From Saprospiraceae bacterium (GTDB lineage Bacteria; Bacteroidota; Bacteroidia; Chitinophagales; Saprospiraceae): a stretch of 64,000 nucleotides of DNA. The position numbers and the translations under genes were made by a program. The notes below the pieces were generated by a model. The model worked only from the letters and a program-made list of their open reading frames with translations, ran no database searches and was not told where the DNA came from. This document shows, piece by piece, positions 25,800 through 34,733 of the stretch (positions are counted from its first letter, which is position 1; every line of letters begins with the position of its first letter). Where the stretch lies: contig JANQPA010000019.1 in NCBI GenBank assembly GCA_028285545.1, positions 1-64,000 on the forward strand, in the 5' to 3' direction.

Positions 25800-26591
25800 A
25801 TGCTAAATCCAATGAAATCTGTTTTAATGTTCCTTTTACTATTCACCTTTACTATAGCTAATTATGCCCAGGCAGACAAAGGCTTAGAAATTGCCAAATT
25901 GGCGGATGAAGCCGATCAAGGCTTTGAAAGTACGGAGGTGACCCTCATTATGAACTTAAAAAATGCAAATGGCCAAACCACAAGCCGCAATTTGTTTAAT
26001 CGTACCCTTGAATTAACCTCGGACGGAGATAAATCTATGATCACTTTTAACAGTCCACGGGATGTAAAGGGTACCTCAATGCTAACCTATACCCACAAAG
26101 AAGGGACAGATGATCAATGGCTATTTCTCCCAGCAATAAAAAGGGTAAAAAGGATTAGTTCAAATAATAAGTCAGGTCCTTTTATGGGGAGTGAATTTGC
26201 CTACGAAGATCTTTCTTCTCAGGAGGTAGAAAAATACACCTACAAATATTTAGGTGAAGAAACACTTAATGGGGAAAAGAATCTAAAAGTAGAACGCTAC
26301 CCTGTCGACCCTAAATCAGGATATAAAAAACAAATTGCCTGGTATAATCCAGATAAGGGATACCGAATTGAAAAAATTACTTTCTATGATCGGAAAGGAT
26401 CTTTGTTAAAGACCTTAATCTATAAGGATTATAAACTTTATAAAAACAAGCACTGGCGGGCAAGTGAAATGCAGATGACCAACCATCAAAGCAATAAAGA
26501 AACCCAGCTTATTTTTTCAAATTATCAATTTAAAACCGGGCTCTCTGATAACGATTTTACACAAAATAGTTTGATGAGAGCAGGAAAATAA
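25800..26591 (+). CDS. LolA-like outer-membrane lipoprotein-sorting protein
   Basis: A 263-residue periplasmic protein. The signal peptide ends near ANYAQA (a second ATG at 25812 would give a shorter form). The core matches the outer-membrane lipoprotein-sorting group often found after MMPL genes: VTLIMNLKNANGQTTSRNLFNRTLE, MITFNSPRDVKGTSMLTYTHK, DQWLFLPAIKRVKRISSNNKSGPFMGSEFAYEDLSS. The fold is a half-barrel that cradles acyl chains. It probably ferries the pump substrate across the periplasm. Lies 41 bp after the MMPL gene. Confidence 0.85.
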   Translation: MLNPMKSVLMFLLLFTFTIANYAQADKGLEIAKLADEADQGFESTEVTLIMNLKNANGQTTSRNLFNRTLELTSDGDKSMITFNSPRDVKGTSMLTYTHKEGTDDQWLFLPAIKRVKRISSNNKSGPFMGSEFAYEDLSSQEVEKYTYKYLGEETLNGEKNLKVERYPVDPKSGYKKQIAWYNPDKGYRIEKITFYDRKGSLLKTLIYKDYKLYKNKHWRASEMQMTNHQSNKETQLIFSNYQFKTGLSDNDFTQNSLMRAGK

Positions 26592-26598
26592 TATTGTA

Positions 26599-26633
26599 TT
26601 TGAAACATGCGATCGATGATCGCATGTTTCAAA
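26599..26633 (+). other. intercistronic 16-bp perfect hairpin
   Basis: TTTGAAACATGCGATC (26599-26614), loop GAT, exact complement (26618-26633), between the LolA-like stop and the barrel ATG at 26646. No U tract follows, so it is more likely an mRNA processing, stabilising or attenuating element than a terminator. Confidence 0.6.
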
Positions 26634-26645
26634 AAAAGATCAGTT

Positions 26646-27836
26646 ATGCGTAAAATACCAATCCTTCTTTTATTATTACTTTTCACCCTAAATGAGGCCA
26701 TTGGTCAATCAAAAGCAGAATCTTCTTTTGATTTAGAATTGGGTAGTGATGCTACTTTTTTCTTCAAAAAGGGAGCCTTTAATGGGCAAAAGCAGTTTTA
26801 TCCTTCATTTTATATCCAACCAGAGTACAGTCTGAGTTGGAATGAAGGTCTTCACAATATTAATTTCAAAGGATTTTTCCGTTATGACCCTAATGGAAAT
26901 AGTCGGACTCATTTTGATATCCGCGAGATGTACTATCAATATGTCAAAGATCGGTGGGAACTGAGTATTGGCGCAAAAAAGATCTTTTGGGGCAAAACAG
27001 AGTCTGCTCATTTGGTTGATGTAATCAATCAAACAGATTTTCTGGAAGGATTAGATGGAGAGGAAAAATTAGGGCAACCTATGGTCCAATTTTCCTATTT
27101 AACCAATTTTGGAACTTTTGACCTCTTTTACCTCCCCTACAGCCGGCAGCTCAACCTGGGCAATGCAGCTGGCAGGCCACGAACACCAGTGGTACTAAAT
27201 GATGATGACTTCAGGTTTGAAAGCAATGCAGAAGAATGGCACCCCTCTGGCGCGCTGCGATGGTCTCATTATATTGGTCCCATGGATATTGGCCTGCATT
27301 ATTTTTATGGCAATGCCAGAGAGCCTCTACTAGATATCAGGGAAGATGGTAGCTTTGGTCTTCTATTCCCGAAAGCCCATCAAGTAGGTTTAGACTATCA
27401 AATTATCACCGGCAATTGGTTGTGGAAAGTAGAGTCCATTCTGCGAATGGGATCTTTCGATAATATCTTTGCCAGTGCTGCAGGATTTGAATATACTTTT
27501 TCAAATGTAGGAAATACAGGATTGGATATTGGAGTGTTGGCAGAATACCTTTACGATAACCGTGGTGATTTTGCCTTCTCCTCATTAGACAATGATCTGT
27601 TCCTCGCTACACGGTTTGCCTTTAATGATGTGCAGAGTACTGAGTTTTTGGCTGGTTTTGCTCAGGATCTAAGCCAGAGTTCTAAATTTTTCAGACTTGA
27701 AGCCAGCCGAAGGATTGGAGAAAATTATAAGTTCAGTCTTGAAAGTCAAGTATTTATTAGCATTGATGATAGAGAATTTCTTTCTTCATTTAAAAGGGAC
27801 AGTTATTTAAGGGCTGAATTAATACGTTTTTTTTAG
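26646..27836 (+). CDS. outer-membrane beta-barrel protein of the MMPL operon
   Basis: A 396-residue protein. I start at the ATG at 26646, which gives a clean signal peptide (MRKIPILLLLLLFTLNEAIGQ); the open frame to 26607 would run through the hairpin. The mature part alternates amphipathic strands with aromatic girdles (NINFKGFFRYDPNG, MYYQYVKDRWELSIGAKKIFWG, GALRWSHYIGPMDIGLHYFYGNA) and ends in ELIRFF, a terminal aromatic typical of outer-membrane barrels. It completes an inner-membrane, periplasmic and outer-membrane set, suggesting a three-component envelope export route. Confidence 0.75.
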   Translation: MRKIPILLLLLLFTLNEAIGQSKAESSFDLELGSDATFFFKKGAFNGQKQFYPSFYIQPEYSLSWNEGLHNINFKGFFRYDPNGNSRTHFDIREMYYQYVKDRWELSIGAKKIFWGKTESAHLVDVINQTDFLEGLDGEEKLGQPMVQFSYLTNFGTFDLFYLPYSRQLNLGNAAGRPRTPVVLNDDDFRFESNAEEWHPSGALRWSHYIGPMDIGLHYFYGNAREPLLDIREDGSFGLLFPKAHQVGLDYQIITGNWLWKVESILRMGSFDNIFASAAGFEYTFSNVGNTGLDIGVLAEYLYDNRGDFAFSSLDNDLFLATRFAFNDVQSTEFLAGFAQDLSQSSKFFRLEASRRIGENYKFSLESQVFISIDDREFLSSFKRDSYLRAELIRFF

Positions 27837-27886
27837 AAATATAAAAAAGGAGGTGTTTTTCAAACACCTCCTTTTTTATATTTCTA
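27834..27886. terminator. 25-bp perfect bidirectional terminator overlapping both stop codons
   Basis: The arms 27834-27858 and 27862-27886 are exact complements with a 3-nt loop. The GGAGGTGTTT core is flanked by A6 and T6, giving U tracts in both directions. The left arm includes the TAG of the plus gene and the right arm the TAA of the minus AraC gene. Confidence 0.9.
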
Positions 27887-28907
27887 AACTTTTTCTATAG
27901 GCCGTTGGTGTCATATTATACTTATGCTTAAAAGCATTAATAAAACTCACTTTATTATTAAATCCTGAAGCATACATAATTTCTTTTATCAGTAGATTCC
28001 GTTGCTCATCTTTTTCCATCATTTCAATAGCGTGTTTTAATCTGAAATCGTTGACAAATTGATAGAAATTCATTTGAAATTTCTCATTAATTACTTCAGA
28101 AACCAGTCGCTCATTTTGTCCAAGAGAATCAGCTAACTTTTTCAAATTAAAATCAGGTTCTAAGAAAAGATGTTTTTCCTGCATCAATTCGGATATTTTT
28201 GAAGCAAGAGTTTGGGCCAATACCGGGTATTTTTGCAGTTTAGATTGTTTATTTGAAACTAGAAATTGTGGCTTTCTGGCAAAAAACCAGGCATTATTTA
28301 TCAAGAAAATCAGGAACAAAACCGTAAAGGGAATCTTTGTACTTAGATACAACTCTATATTGCTATATGCTGCGAAATAAACTCCGATGTAAGTAGCATT
28401 TATCAATCCAAAAATCAATAAGAACTGCTTAAGCCAATTTAAGGTGTAGGAATTTATGGAGCCCACTCCTTTTTTTCGAAAAAGGAAAAAGGAAAAAGCT
28501 ACAAACCCTAGTATAAATATATGAGGTAGCATTCCTCGGTATCTCCATTGCAAAAGAGTATAAAAAATCAAAAACGCAAAAGTGATGGCCAAGGTGGTAA
28601 TTAATCGCTTTTTTATAGTTTTTTCCCCTTCTAAAATACTAGAAGTAATCAAATAAACGATTGGTCCATATGATCCCAGGAAGAAAATAGAATAATTAAA
28701 GGTGGCTAACTGAAATATGTTATGAAGTATTAAAATCAGAAAGTGAACCCCCAACAAATAAAAGAATCCAGCAGTAAGAATGGAAGCATTCGTTCTTTTG
28801 GGGAGGCTGTGTAAATAAGCACCCAACACTATTGAGATAATGCTGATACTTAGTTCAAGCCCATTTTTAAAAGAAAACAACTGTTCTAAAAGTTTGATAT
28901 TATCCAT
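27876..28907 (-). CDS. 7TM-anchored AraC-family transcriptional regulator
   Basis: A 343-residue regulator of the same build as those at 10180 and 13951. Seven N-terminal hydrophobic segments (for example ISISIISIVLGAYLH and ILTAGFFYLLGVHFLILILH) precede an AraC domain ending IKEIMYASGFNNKVSFINAFKHKYNMTPTAYRK. It has no propeller gene beside it; the nearest same-strand neighbour is upstream. The C-terminal codons form part of the shared terminator stem. Target genes unknown. Confidence 0.88.
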   Translation of the reverse strand: MDNIKLLEQLFSFKNGLELSISIISIVLGAYLHSLPKRTNASILTAGFFYLLGVHFLILILHNIFQLATFNYSIFFLGSYGPIVYLITSSILEGEKTIKKRLITTLAITFAFLIFYTLLQWRYRGMLPHIFILGFVAFSFFLFRKKGVGSINSYTLNWLKQFLLIFGLINATYIGVYFAAYSNIELYLSTKIPFTVLFLIFLINNAWFFARKPQFLVSNKQSKLQKYPVLAQTLASKISELMQEKHLFLEPDFNLKKLADSLGQNERLVSEVINEKFQMNFYQFVNDFRLKHAIEMMEKDEQRNLLIKEIMYASGFNNKVSFINAFKHKYNMTPTAYRKSLEI

Positions 28908-29028
28908 ACTAAGGCAATATCCGTTTTATACGATATATTCCGGAAAATAAAACTATGGATAATATACATTACTTAGTACAAATCAAGCTATTTTTTCTAC
29001 TAATGTGAAAGTAGGAAGACCAAATATC

Positions 29029-29427
29029 CTAAACTTGCCCAAAACACAAAATGTAGCCATTATTATCCTCTATTTCGAAATCTCTGTTTCCATAATCGGT
29101 TAACTCAAGATTTCTGATAATGTTGACTCCATTATTTAAATACTCTTGATATAAAGAATCCACGTCTTCTAACCAAATATAGGAATCCCAGGCAAAAACA
29201 CCCTTAGCATCCCAACCTGCTTGAGTATAAGGAATATTATTGGGCCTTTTCAGGTTGGGCTCTTTTAACTGACGGATCATTACTGTTACCCCATCTCTGG
29301 AAAGTATGGCAAATAGAGGAGGGTCTCCGATCCAATCTACCTGAAAACCTAATTTTTGGACATAATAGTTTTTAGTCTCTTCTACATTGTCTACAATGAA
29401 ACAATTGGCCTGGCTTTTTAACTTCAT
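29029..29427 (-). CDS. VOC-family (glyoxalase/bleomycin-resistance fold) protein
   Basis: A 132-residue single-domain protein with the paired beta-alpha-beta-beta-beta fold. The first module is CFIVDNVEETKNYYVQKLGFQVDWIGDPPLFAILSRDGVTVMIRQ; the second ends with FEIEDNNGYILCFGQ, where the Glu/Asp and Gly-Tyr positions are typical. It could be a small dioxygenase, a glyoxalase relative or a binding protein; the metal ligands are not all evident. Monocistronic. Confidence 0.8.
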   Translation of the reverse strand: MKLKSQANCFIVDNVEETKNYYVQKLGFQVDWIGDPPLFAILSRDGVTVMIRQLKEPNLKRPNNIPYTQAGWDAKGVFAWDSYIWLEDVDSLYQEYLNNGVNIIRNLELTDYGNRDFEIEDNNGYILCFGQV

Positions 29428-29611
29428 ATTGTCTTGTTTTTGGCCACAATAAAATAGAGATAATTCTCACATCAAAGAAAATTTCAGGTAGCAATAAAGT
29501 TAATTATCCTGCTTTTTTACCAATAAGATGATCAAGTAATCATTGAAAATTGATAAAATTATTTCATCTTAGTAAAGTCAAAACCTTTATCTTCTTATAA
29601 TTATTATAGAA

Positions 29612-30115
29612 ATGAAATTACGCCTACTGTTTGTTATTCTTTCTGCTTTCTTTTTTCTTTCGGAAAATATAAATGCCCAAAGTCAGGAATCAACCACCTT
29701 TATTTTGATCAGACATGCAGAAAAAGGAAAGGACGATCCAAGAGATCCCAACTTAAATGAAATAGGAAAGGAAAGAGCTGATCGCCTGCTTGAACTTCTT
29801 GCCTATACTAAAATTGATGCCATTGTATCTACTCCATACAAAAGAACCAGGCAAACAGTAGCTCCCCTTGCAGATAAAAAATCTCTGGAAGTGATCGATT
29901 ATAATCCTCGTGATGGCGAAGTCATGAATAAACTAGCAAAAAAATACCACGGTAAAACTGTGGTGGTATCTGGTCATTCCAATACGACCCCACATTATGT
30001 CAATCAACTCGCTTCCACAGAGTTTAAACAGTTATCAGAAGATGAATATGACAAGGTTTTTATCGTCACTTTTAGTGAAGTTGGTGTAGGGAAAGTAATT
30101 GTTCTTAAATATTAG
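29612..30115 (+). CDS. exported histidine phosphatase family protein
   Basis: A 167-residue protein with a signal peptide (about 1-22, ending NINAQS). It has the phosphoglycerate-mutase-like catalytic motif IRHAEKG, in which the His forms the phospho-intermediate; a downstream Arg in STPYKRTRQT; and the second His in VVVSGHSNTTP. It is shorter than cytosolic mutases and similar to SixA-like or periplasmic phosphatases. Substrate unknown. A hairpin follows directly. Confidence 0.85.
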   Translation: MKLRLLFVILSAFFFLSENINAQSQESTTFILIRHAEKGKDDPRDPNLNEIGKERADRLLELLAYTKIDAIVSTPYKRTRQTVAPLADKKSLEVIDYNPRDGEVMNKLAKKYHGKTVVVSGHSNTTPHYVNQLASTEFKQLSEDEYDKVFIVTFSEVGVGKVIVLKY

Positions 30116-30116
30116 T

Positions 30117-30165
30117 AAGTTTTCAAGTTACCTGCTAACTTGAAAACTTGCTAACTTGAAAACTT
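30117..30165. terminator. terminator between convergent genes, with an extra half-repeat
   Basis: AAGTTTTCAAGTTA (30117-30130), 5-nt loop, TAACTTGAAAACTT (30136-30149), a 14-bp perfect stem. The right arm is then repeated (30151-30165), so an alternative, larger-loop stem is possible. Confidence 0.65.
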
Positions 30166-31361
30166 CACTCCTTCGCCAAACTATTTTTCGAAGGAGGCTG
30201 ATATTGGCATATCGCCTCGATAAACTCATCAATATCACTAACATCATTCTTTTTAAGAAAGCCTTGAAGATTATGCCCTTCCAGAATAGCAATTCTTCTT
30301 TTTAACTCTTTTTTAAAGTCAGGAGTAAATATAAAATCTATCTTTCCTGAAAAATGAAGTTCCTCCAAAGGAGCCAAAAAGATTACAGCATCATAAGCAT
30401 CTGATAAAACCTGACCTGGCTCGGCCTGTAGCATATGATTACCTATATAGGGTGCCTTGCCAAAAATATTTTTTTCCAGCGAGAGGGCCACAGGCTTATC
30501 CCCATTCATTTTAAAAGCTTCATCCCAAAGACCATTTTCCATCCTAACCCATTTATAGACATATTTATCCAATCCATCCGTTGAAGCATTCTTCTGTTTT
30601 TGGGAAGGTTTTTCTATGGATAGATTCACATTATGAAATCGAATGGAGTAAGTCTTTCCGGAATGCCATTGATGAAAGAAGGTACCAGAATTCCAAAATA
30701 GACTGCCATCCTTCTTTTTAATCTGTTTGTATGCGTGGCGGGTATTGGTCAAAAAGATTCCCTTTTTTCCTTTTTGAAAATTCTCCATCTGTTTTAATAT
30801 CACTTTGTACATGAAGTAATCTCTCCCAATAAGTGATTCTTGAAAGGTATTATATTCCTCCCGGGTATGAATCCCCTCCCAATATATGGGTTGATCTACT
30901 CCTATGACTTTAATTTTTTTATCTTCCGCTAAATTTTGATTAAGATCCCAAATTGTTGAAAGTAACTCGTAATAAGTTTCATACCTCCATCCATAGCCAC
31001 CGAAATTATCCTGAAAAACTTTGAGAAGTATTGTTTTATCCTTCTTCTCATTGTCCATAAAAGCATCCAGATGTGATTGCATGTTAATACCAAACACTTC
31101 CAAAAAAACATAGTCAATCGGATTACCTTTTGTTGCTAACAAATCCTGGTAAAATTCAAATGGTTCGAGAGCCATATGGAGTGCATCATCGAATAAAATC
31201 AAATCATTTTGCTGTAGTTTTTGCAATACAAAAGGGATGGGTAATTGCCCTTCTTTTTGAATTGTCTTATAATATTTATCTACATTCTGAGCTCCTGCCA
31301 ATAAGGGCATTAATAAGAATAAGGATAGTCGAACAGCTAATGCATTCATCAGGCGATTCAA
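30165..31361 (-). CDS. exported TIKI/EreA-like fold protein of unknown substrate
   Basis: A 398-residue protein with a signal peptide (to about LLAGAQ). Segments such as NDLILFDDALHMALEPFEFYQDLL and IDYVFLEVFGINMQSHLDAF have the spacing of the histidine and glutamate regions of the TIKI/erythromycin-esterase/ChaN superfamily (H near 62, E near 88). TNTRHAYKQIKKKDGS further along would be a second conserved region. Similarity is by pattern only, so a metal-dependent hydrolase or haem-binding role is a hypothesis. Monocistronic. Confidence 0.45.
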   Translation of the reverse strand: MNRLMNALAVRLSLFLLMPLLAGAQNVDKYYKTIQKEGQLPIPFVLQKLQQNDLILFDDALHMALEPFEFYQDLLATKGNPIDYVFLEVFGINMQSHLDAFMDNEKKDKTILLKVFQDNFGGYGWRYETYYELLSTIWDLNQNLAEDKKIKVIGVDQPIYWEGIHTREEYNTFQESLIGRDYFMYKVILKQMENFQKGKKGIFLTNTRHAYKQIKKKDGSLFWNSGTFFHQWHSGKTYSIRFHNVNLSIEKPSQKQKNASTDGLDKYVYKWVRMENGLWDEAFKMNGDKPVALSLEKNIFGKAPYIGNHMLQAEPGQVLSDAYDAVIFLAPLEELHFSGKIDFIFTPDFKKELKRRIAILEGHNLQGFLKKNDVSDIDEFIEAICQYQPPSKNSLAKE

Positions 31362-31805
31362 GTTTAGCGGGTGATTTAATTAATGACCAAGTTCTCTTTG
31401 GTGACTCCCGCTATGCTGAAAAAGTTACATGTTTATACCAGGCTATTGCAATACTTTGGTCAGTTTATATTTTTTCTTTCTTAAAATAAGATCAATGCTT
31501 TCCACTGATCCATCCTGATGAACCCGCACTGGTCAAGAATATTAAGATGGAGTGGTTAAATGGTTAATTTATCAGCTTTACTTACCTGCGAGCCCCTAAA
31601 TTTAAATATCATTAACAAAAAACTTCGGGAATGTAAATTATATGGCTCATCCCAAATTTTCTAAAAATATTCACAAAAAGTGATCTCAGATCTGAGACAA
31701 TTATCTCCCATTTTTTGGTGATTAAGAATGAAATATCCTAAGATTTTCGGAATGAGCCATATTTTTCCTTTCTATACCATTTGTCACTACAATCAAAACC
31801 AACTA
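31362..31805. other. 444-bp divergent intergenic region with inverted repeats
   Basis: Contains a perfect 14-bp palindrome TCTCAGATCTGAGA (31684-31697) centred inside a wider inverted repeat ATATGGCTCAT (31640-31650) / ATGAGCCATAT (31752-31762). These look like regulator binding sites for the secreted protein gene at 31806. The open frames here appear non-coding. Confidence 0.4.
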
Positions 31806-32495
31806 ATGAAAAATATTAGTCTATTTTGTCTGCTTAGTTTTTTTACTTTTAGCTTAATTGGACAATCTCATTGGGATGAGCAACAATTCAAAGAAATCAA
31901 GGTCACCTATCGAATGTCTCAGAATGGAGATTCAGTCGGATTTACCAGTATTCACCTTTATCAGAATAATCAGCAGTGGATTTTACATGAAATTGCTGAA
32001 GTTCCTAATCTATCAGAGGACATCAAATTATATGTAAAGCTGGGGCCATTGTCTGTAGATTCTGTCATTATTGGAGGAAAAATGTCGGGCTTCCCAATTG
32101 AATGTCGAGCTAACTGGGATGGGCTTAAAGTTACTGGCTTTTCTGATTTCCCTCGGCACCCTAGTCGACCTACCATTCATATCGACACCACATTAGAAGC
32201 AGAGGTTATTGAGCGTGCAACTTCTTTTTGGCTGTCTCCCTTTTATAAAGAACTAGGCTCTGGTTTTTCAAAAAAGTACCTCCAATTTAATACGATGAGT
32301 GGTCAAATAAATCCCATTACGGCAAATTGGACTTCTGATGAATCAATTGAAATAGATGGCAAAAACTATCAAACACACAGAGTAGAATTAAGAGGGGGGG
32401 TAGCCAGTCAAAATGTTTACTACGATACCCAGACCAAGCAGATCATTAAGATAGATTTTGAAGAAAATGATTGGGTTTATGAGATGGTGAAATAA
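31806..32495 (+). CDS. secreted protein of unknown function
   Basis: A 229-residue protein. I start at ATG 31806, which gives a standard signal peptide (MKNISLFCLLSFFTFSLIGQ); the frame is open to 31728. The mature part is beta-rich with VTYRMSQNGDSVGFTSIHLYQNNQQWILHEIA and ends YDTQTKQIIKIDFEENDWVYEMVK. It resembles the general group of DUF3108-like or lipid-binding beta-sheet proteins, but I cannot name a family with confidence. Convergent with the pseudouridine glycosidase gene. Confidence 0.55.
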   Translation: MKNISLFCLLSFFTFSLIGQSHWDEQQFKEIKVTYRMSQNGDSVGFTSIHLYQNNQQWILHEIAEVPNLSEDIKLYVKLGPLSVDSVIIGGKMSGFPIECRANWDGLKVTGFSDFPRHPSRPTIHIDTTLEAEVIERATSFWLSPFYKELGSGFSKKYLQFNTMSGQINPITANWTSDESIEIDGKNYQTHRVELRGGVASQNVYYDTQTKQIIKIDFEENDWVYEMVK

Positions 32496-32546
32496 TATAG
32501 AAATTGTTTTGTGGGGGTCGTTGGTGCCCACAAAACAATTTCTATA
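32496..32546. terminator. 20-bp perfect bidirectional terminator
   Basis: TATAGAAATTGTTTTGTGGG (32496-32515) and its exact complement (32527-32546) with an 11-nt loop. It sits between convergent stops and overlaps the TAG of the minus gene. Confidence 0.8.
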
Positions 32547-33450
32547 GTCCTTTCATAGCCAGTGCAATTTTAGCGGCCAGCTCTGCATTATTAAGCACCA
32601 AATTAATATTTGCCTCCAGGCTTAATCCGCTGGTCAACTCCTCAATTTTTGCCAATAAAAAGGGAGTAATGGCTTTTCCTGAAATTTGCTGTTGTCCGGC
32701 CTCTTCGAGTGCCTGCGTGATAGCCAGGTTGATGGTTTCATATTCCATTTGGTATTTTTCAGGGATAGGGTTGGCAATGACTACCCCACCCTGAAGGCCT
32801 AAATCCCATTTTGTTTTAAGTAGAACTGCTATTTCTTCGGGGCTATCCAATTGGTAATCTACACCTAAGCCACTATTACGAGTATAAAATGCCGGCAATT
32901 CAGAAGTCCCATACCCAAGTAAAGGAACACCTTGTGTTTCAAGATATTCCTTTGTTAAATTCAAATCTAGAATGGCTTTGGCTCCGGCACAAACCACAGC
33001 CACATTAGTTTTTGCAAGTTCTTGCAAATCTGCAGAAATATCCATGCTTTGAGCCGCCCCTCTATGCACACCACCGATGCCTCCAGTGGCAAAAACCTTA
33101 ATGCCGGCAAGCTCTGCTATGATCATAGTAGCTGCCACGGTGGTAGCGCCATTCAGTTTTTTTGCCACCAAGAAAGGTAGATCTCTGCGGCTGGCTTTGA
33201 TGGCCTTGGTTCCTAGCTGCCCCAATATTTCAATTTGCTTTGTGGATAGGCCTACTGTCAATTGCCCTTCGAGAATGGCAATGGTGGCCGGGACAGCCCC
33301 AAATTCACGAACCTTATTTTCTACCATAAGGGCGGTTTCCACATTTTTCGGATAAGGCATTCCGTGTGAAATGATGGTACTTTCTAAAGCAACTACTGCC
33401 CTATTATTTTCTAATGCTGTTTTTATTTCTGGCTGAACATCAATTGTCAT
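32542..33450 (-). CDS. psuG: pseudouridine-5'-phosphate glycosidase
   Basis: A 302-residue enzyme of the PsuG/IndA family, which cleaves pseudouridine 5'-phosphate to uracil and ribose 5-phosphate. The hallmark VALESTIISHGMPYPKNVETA lies at about 17-37, followed by the lysine-containing KAIKASRRDLP, the TVAATMIIAELAGIKVFATGGIGGVHRG motif and the C-terminal NPIPEKYQME. I start at ATG 33450 (MTIDVQPEI), matching the usual family start and avoiding overlap with the upstream gene, although the frame is open to 33498. No PsuK kinase is adjacent. Confidence 0.93.
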   Translation of the reverse strand: MTIDVQPEIKTALENNRAVVALESTIISHGMPYPKNVETALMVENKVREFGAVPATIAILEGQLTVGLSTKQIEILGQLGTKAIKASRRDLPFLVAKKLNGATTVAATMIIAELAGIKVFATGGIGGVHRGAAQSMDISADLQELAKTNVAVVCAGAKAILDLNLTKEYLETQGVPLLGYGTSELPAFYTRNSGLGVDYQLDSPEEIAVLLKTKWDLGLQGGVVIANPIPEKYQMEYETINLAITQALEEAGQQQISGKAITPFLLAKIEELTSGLSLEANINLVLNNAELAAKIALAMKGL

Positions 33451-33467
33451 ACTGGCATTTAAATACT

Positions 33468-34616
33468 TTACAAATTGCGGATGTAGTGTTGTGCCCATTC
33501 CAGGCCGGTTGACTCGGCATTAAATTTTCCATTATTGGATAATATGACCAAGCCTAATTCCAATTCTGGCAGACAGAGCACCATATTTCGGTAGCCGCCA
33601 AATTCACCCGAATGCCAAAATACATCATAATTCATCATTTTGCCCTTAAACCATCCATTTGTATAATAAACATTTTCTACTGAATTTTCTGCATAGCCTT
33701 CAATTGGATGTCGTCCATTTTCAAATGTTTCAAAGTAATGATTGTCCAATAAATGAATGGTCCATTTTTCCAAGTCTGAAATGGTAGAAAACACGCCACT
33801 TGAACCATAAGTCTTTTTATTGAAGCCAAAAATTTGTCCATTGGGAAACTGGATGCTTTGATAATCATTAATCCGGTAAGTCTTTTCGTTTTCATTAAAT
33901 AAATAACCAATTGCAGGATGGAGCCCTGTTTGAGGTTTGTTTACTGAGGAGTTTTTCATCCCAACTTTAGCAAAGACATGATCCTGAAGTACCTTCTCAT
34001 AAGGTTGACCTGTTATCGCTTCTATAATTTCTGCCAGCAAAATATAATTGGAATTACTGTATTCATATTTGGTACCTGGTTTAAAATTTAAATCTTTGAA
34101 CTTTTCGTTCAGCAATCTTAAAACGTATTCATTATCTATAACTTCTTCCCTCCAGGTGATGAACTCATAATAACTGGGAATGCCAGATTGATGAGATAAC
34201 AAATCTTCGATGCTTATCTCCTTCATATAATCAGGCAAATTGGTAAGAATTGAATTTATGTTCTGCTGGCCTTCAATTTTTTTCTCAGCCAAAAGATTGA
34301 GAATCAATTGGGCTGTCATAGGCTTTGTAACAGAAGCAAGATAGAAAGAGCTTGTTGAAGTTAATAATTTTAAATCCTCAGTTCGTTCTTCTACTCCTTT
34401 CATATTTCTAAGGCTCACTTTCCCCTTAATGATTATGGAAGCCGCAATACCGGGATCATCAATATTATCCATTTGAAAATTCAGGTAGTCGTTTAGGTAA
34501 GGAGAAAAACTTTTTCTTGGGTTTTTCCATACTTTTTTCAGCTCTTGAGCTGATACATGAAGATTACTTAAAATCATAGCTGCGAAGAATAGTATGAGGG
34601 TGGTATTTCTTTTCAT
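33468..34616 (-). CDS. exported class-C beta-lactamase-like serine hydrolase
   Basis: A 382-residue periplasmic protein with a signal peptide (1-23, ending HVSAQ). The penicilloyl-serine transferase motifs are SVTK (SxxK, in YLASVTKPM) and YSN (in YEYSNSNY); the third region appears as HSGEFGGY. The fold is that of class C beta-lactamases, D-amino peptidases and esterases; no antibiotic-resistance role can be inferred. Lies 17 bp upstream of psuG, possibly co-transcribed. Confidence 0.87.
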   Translation of the reverse strand: MKRNTTLILFFAAMILSNLHVSAQELKKVWKNPRKSFSPYLNDYLNFQMDNIDDPGIAASIIIKGKVSLRNMKGVEERTEDLKLLTSTSSFYLASVTKPMTAQLILNLLAEKKIEGQQNINSILTNLPDYMKEISIEDLLSHQSGIPSYYEFITWREEVIDNEYVLRLLNEKFKDLNFKPGTKYEYSNSNYILLAEIIEAITGQPYEKVLQDHVFAKVGMKNSSVNKPQTGLHPAIGYLFNENEKTYRINDYQSIQFPNGQIFGFNKKTYGSSGVFSTISDLEKWTIHLLDNHYFETFENGRHPIEGYAENSVENVYYTNGWFKGKMMNYDVFWHSGEFGGYRNMVLCLPELELGLVILSNNGKFNAESTGLEWAQHYIRNL

Positions 34617-34635
34617 TTGATAAATAATTTTGACA

Positions 34636-34678
34636 CAGACTTATACCAATTTTGGTAGACCTACACAGTCTAAGTCTG
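34636..34678. other. inverted repeat CAGACTTA/TAAGTCTG
   Basis: 8-bp arms at 34636-34643 and 34671-34678 between the serine hydrolase start and the DUF4097 gene stop. Either a weak terminator or a regulatory site. Confidence 0.3.
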
Positions 34679-34733
34679 ATTTGGTTAACACTATTTTTAA
34701 TTTTTTTATTGATTTAAGTAAATGGATAGACCG

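Noticed and set aside
31130-31489. 119-residue plus-strand frame over the start of the TIKI-like gene
   Set aside because: Antisense to the signal-peptide region, no recognisable domain.
33468-34616. Reading the two class-C serine hydrolases (33468, 40923) as antibiotic-resistance beta-lactamases
   Set aside because: Motifs only support the broad esterase/peptidase superfamily; nothing indicates beta-lactam hydrolysis.
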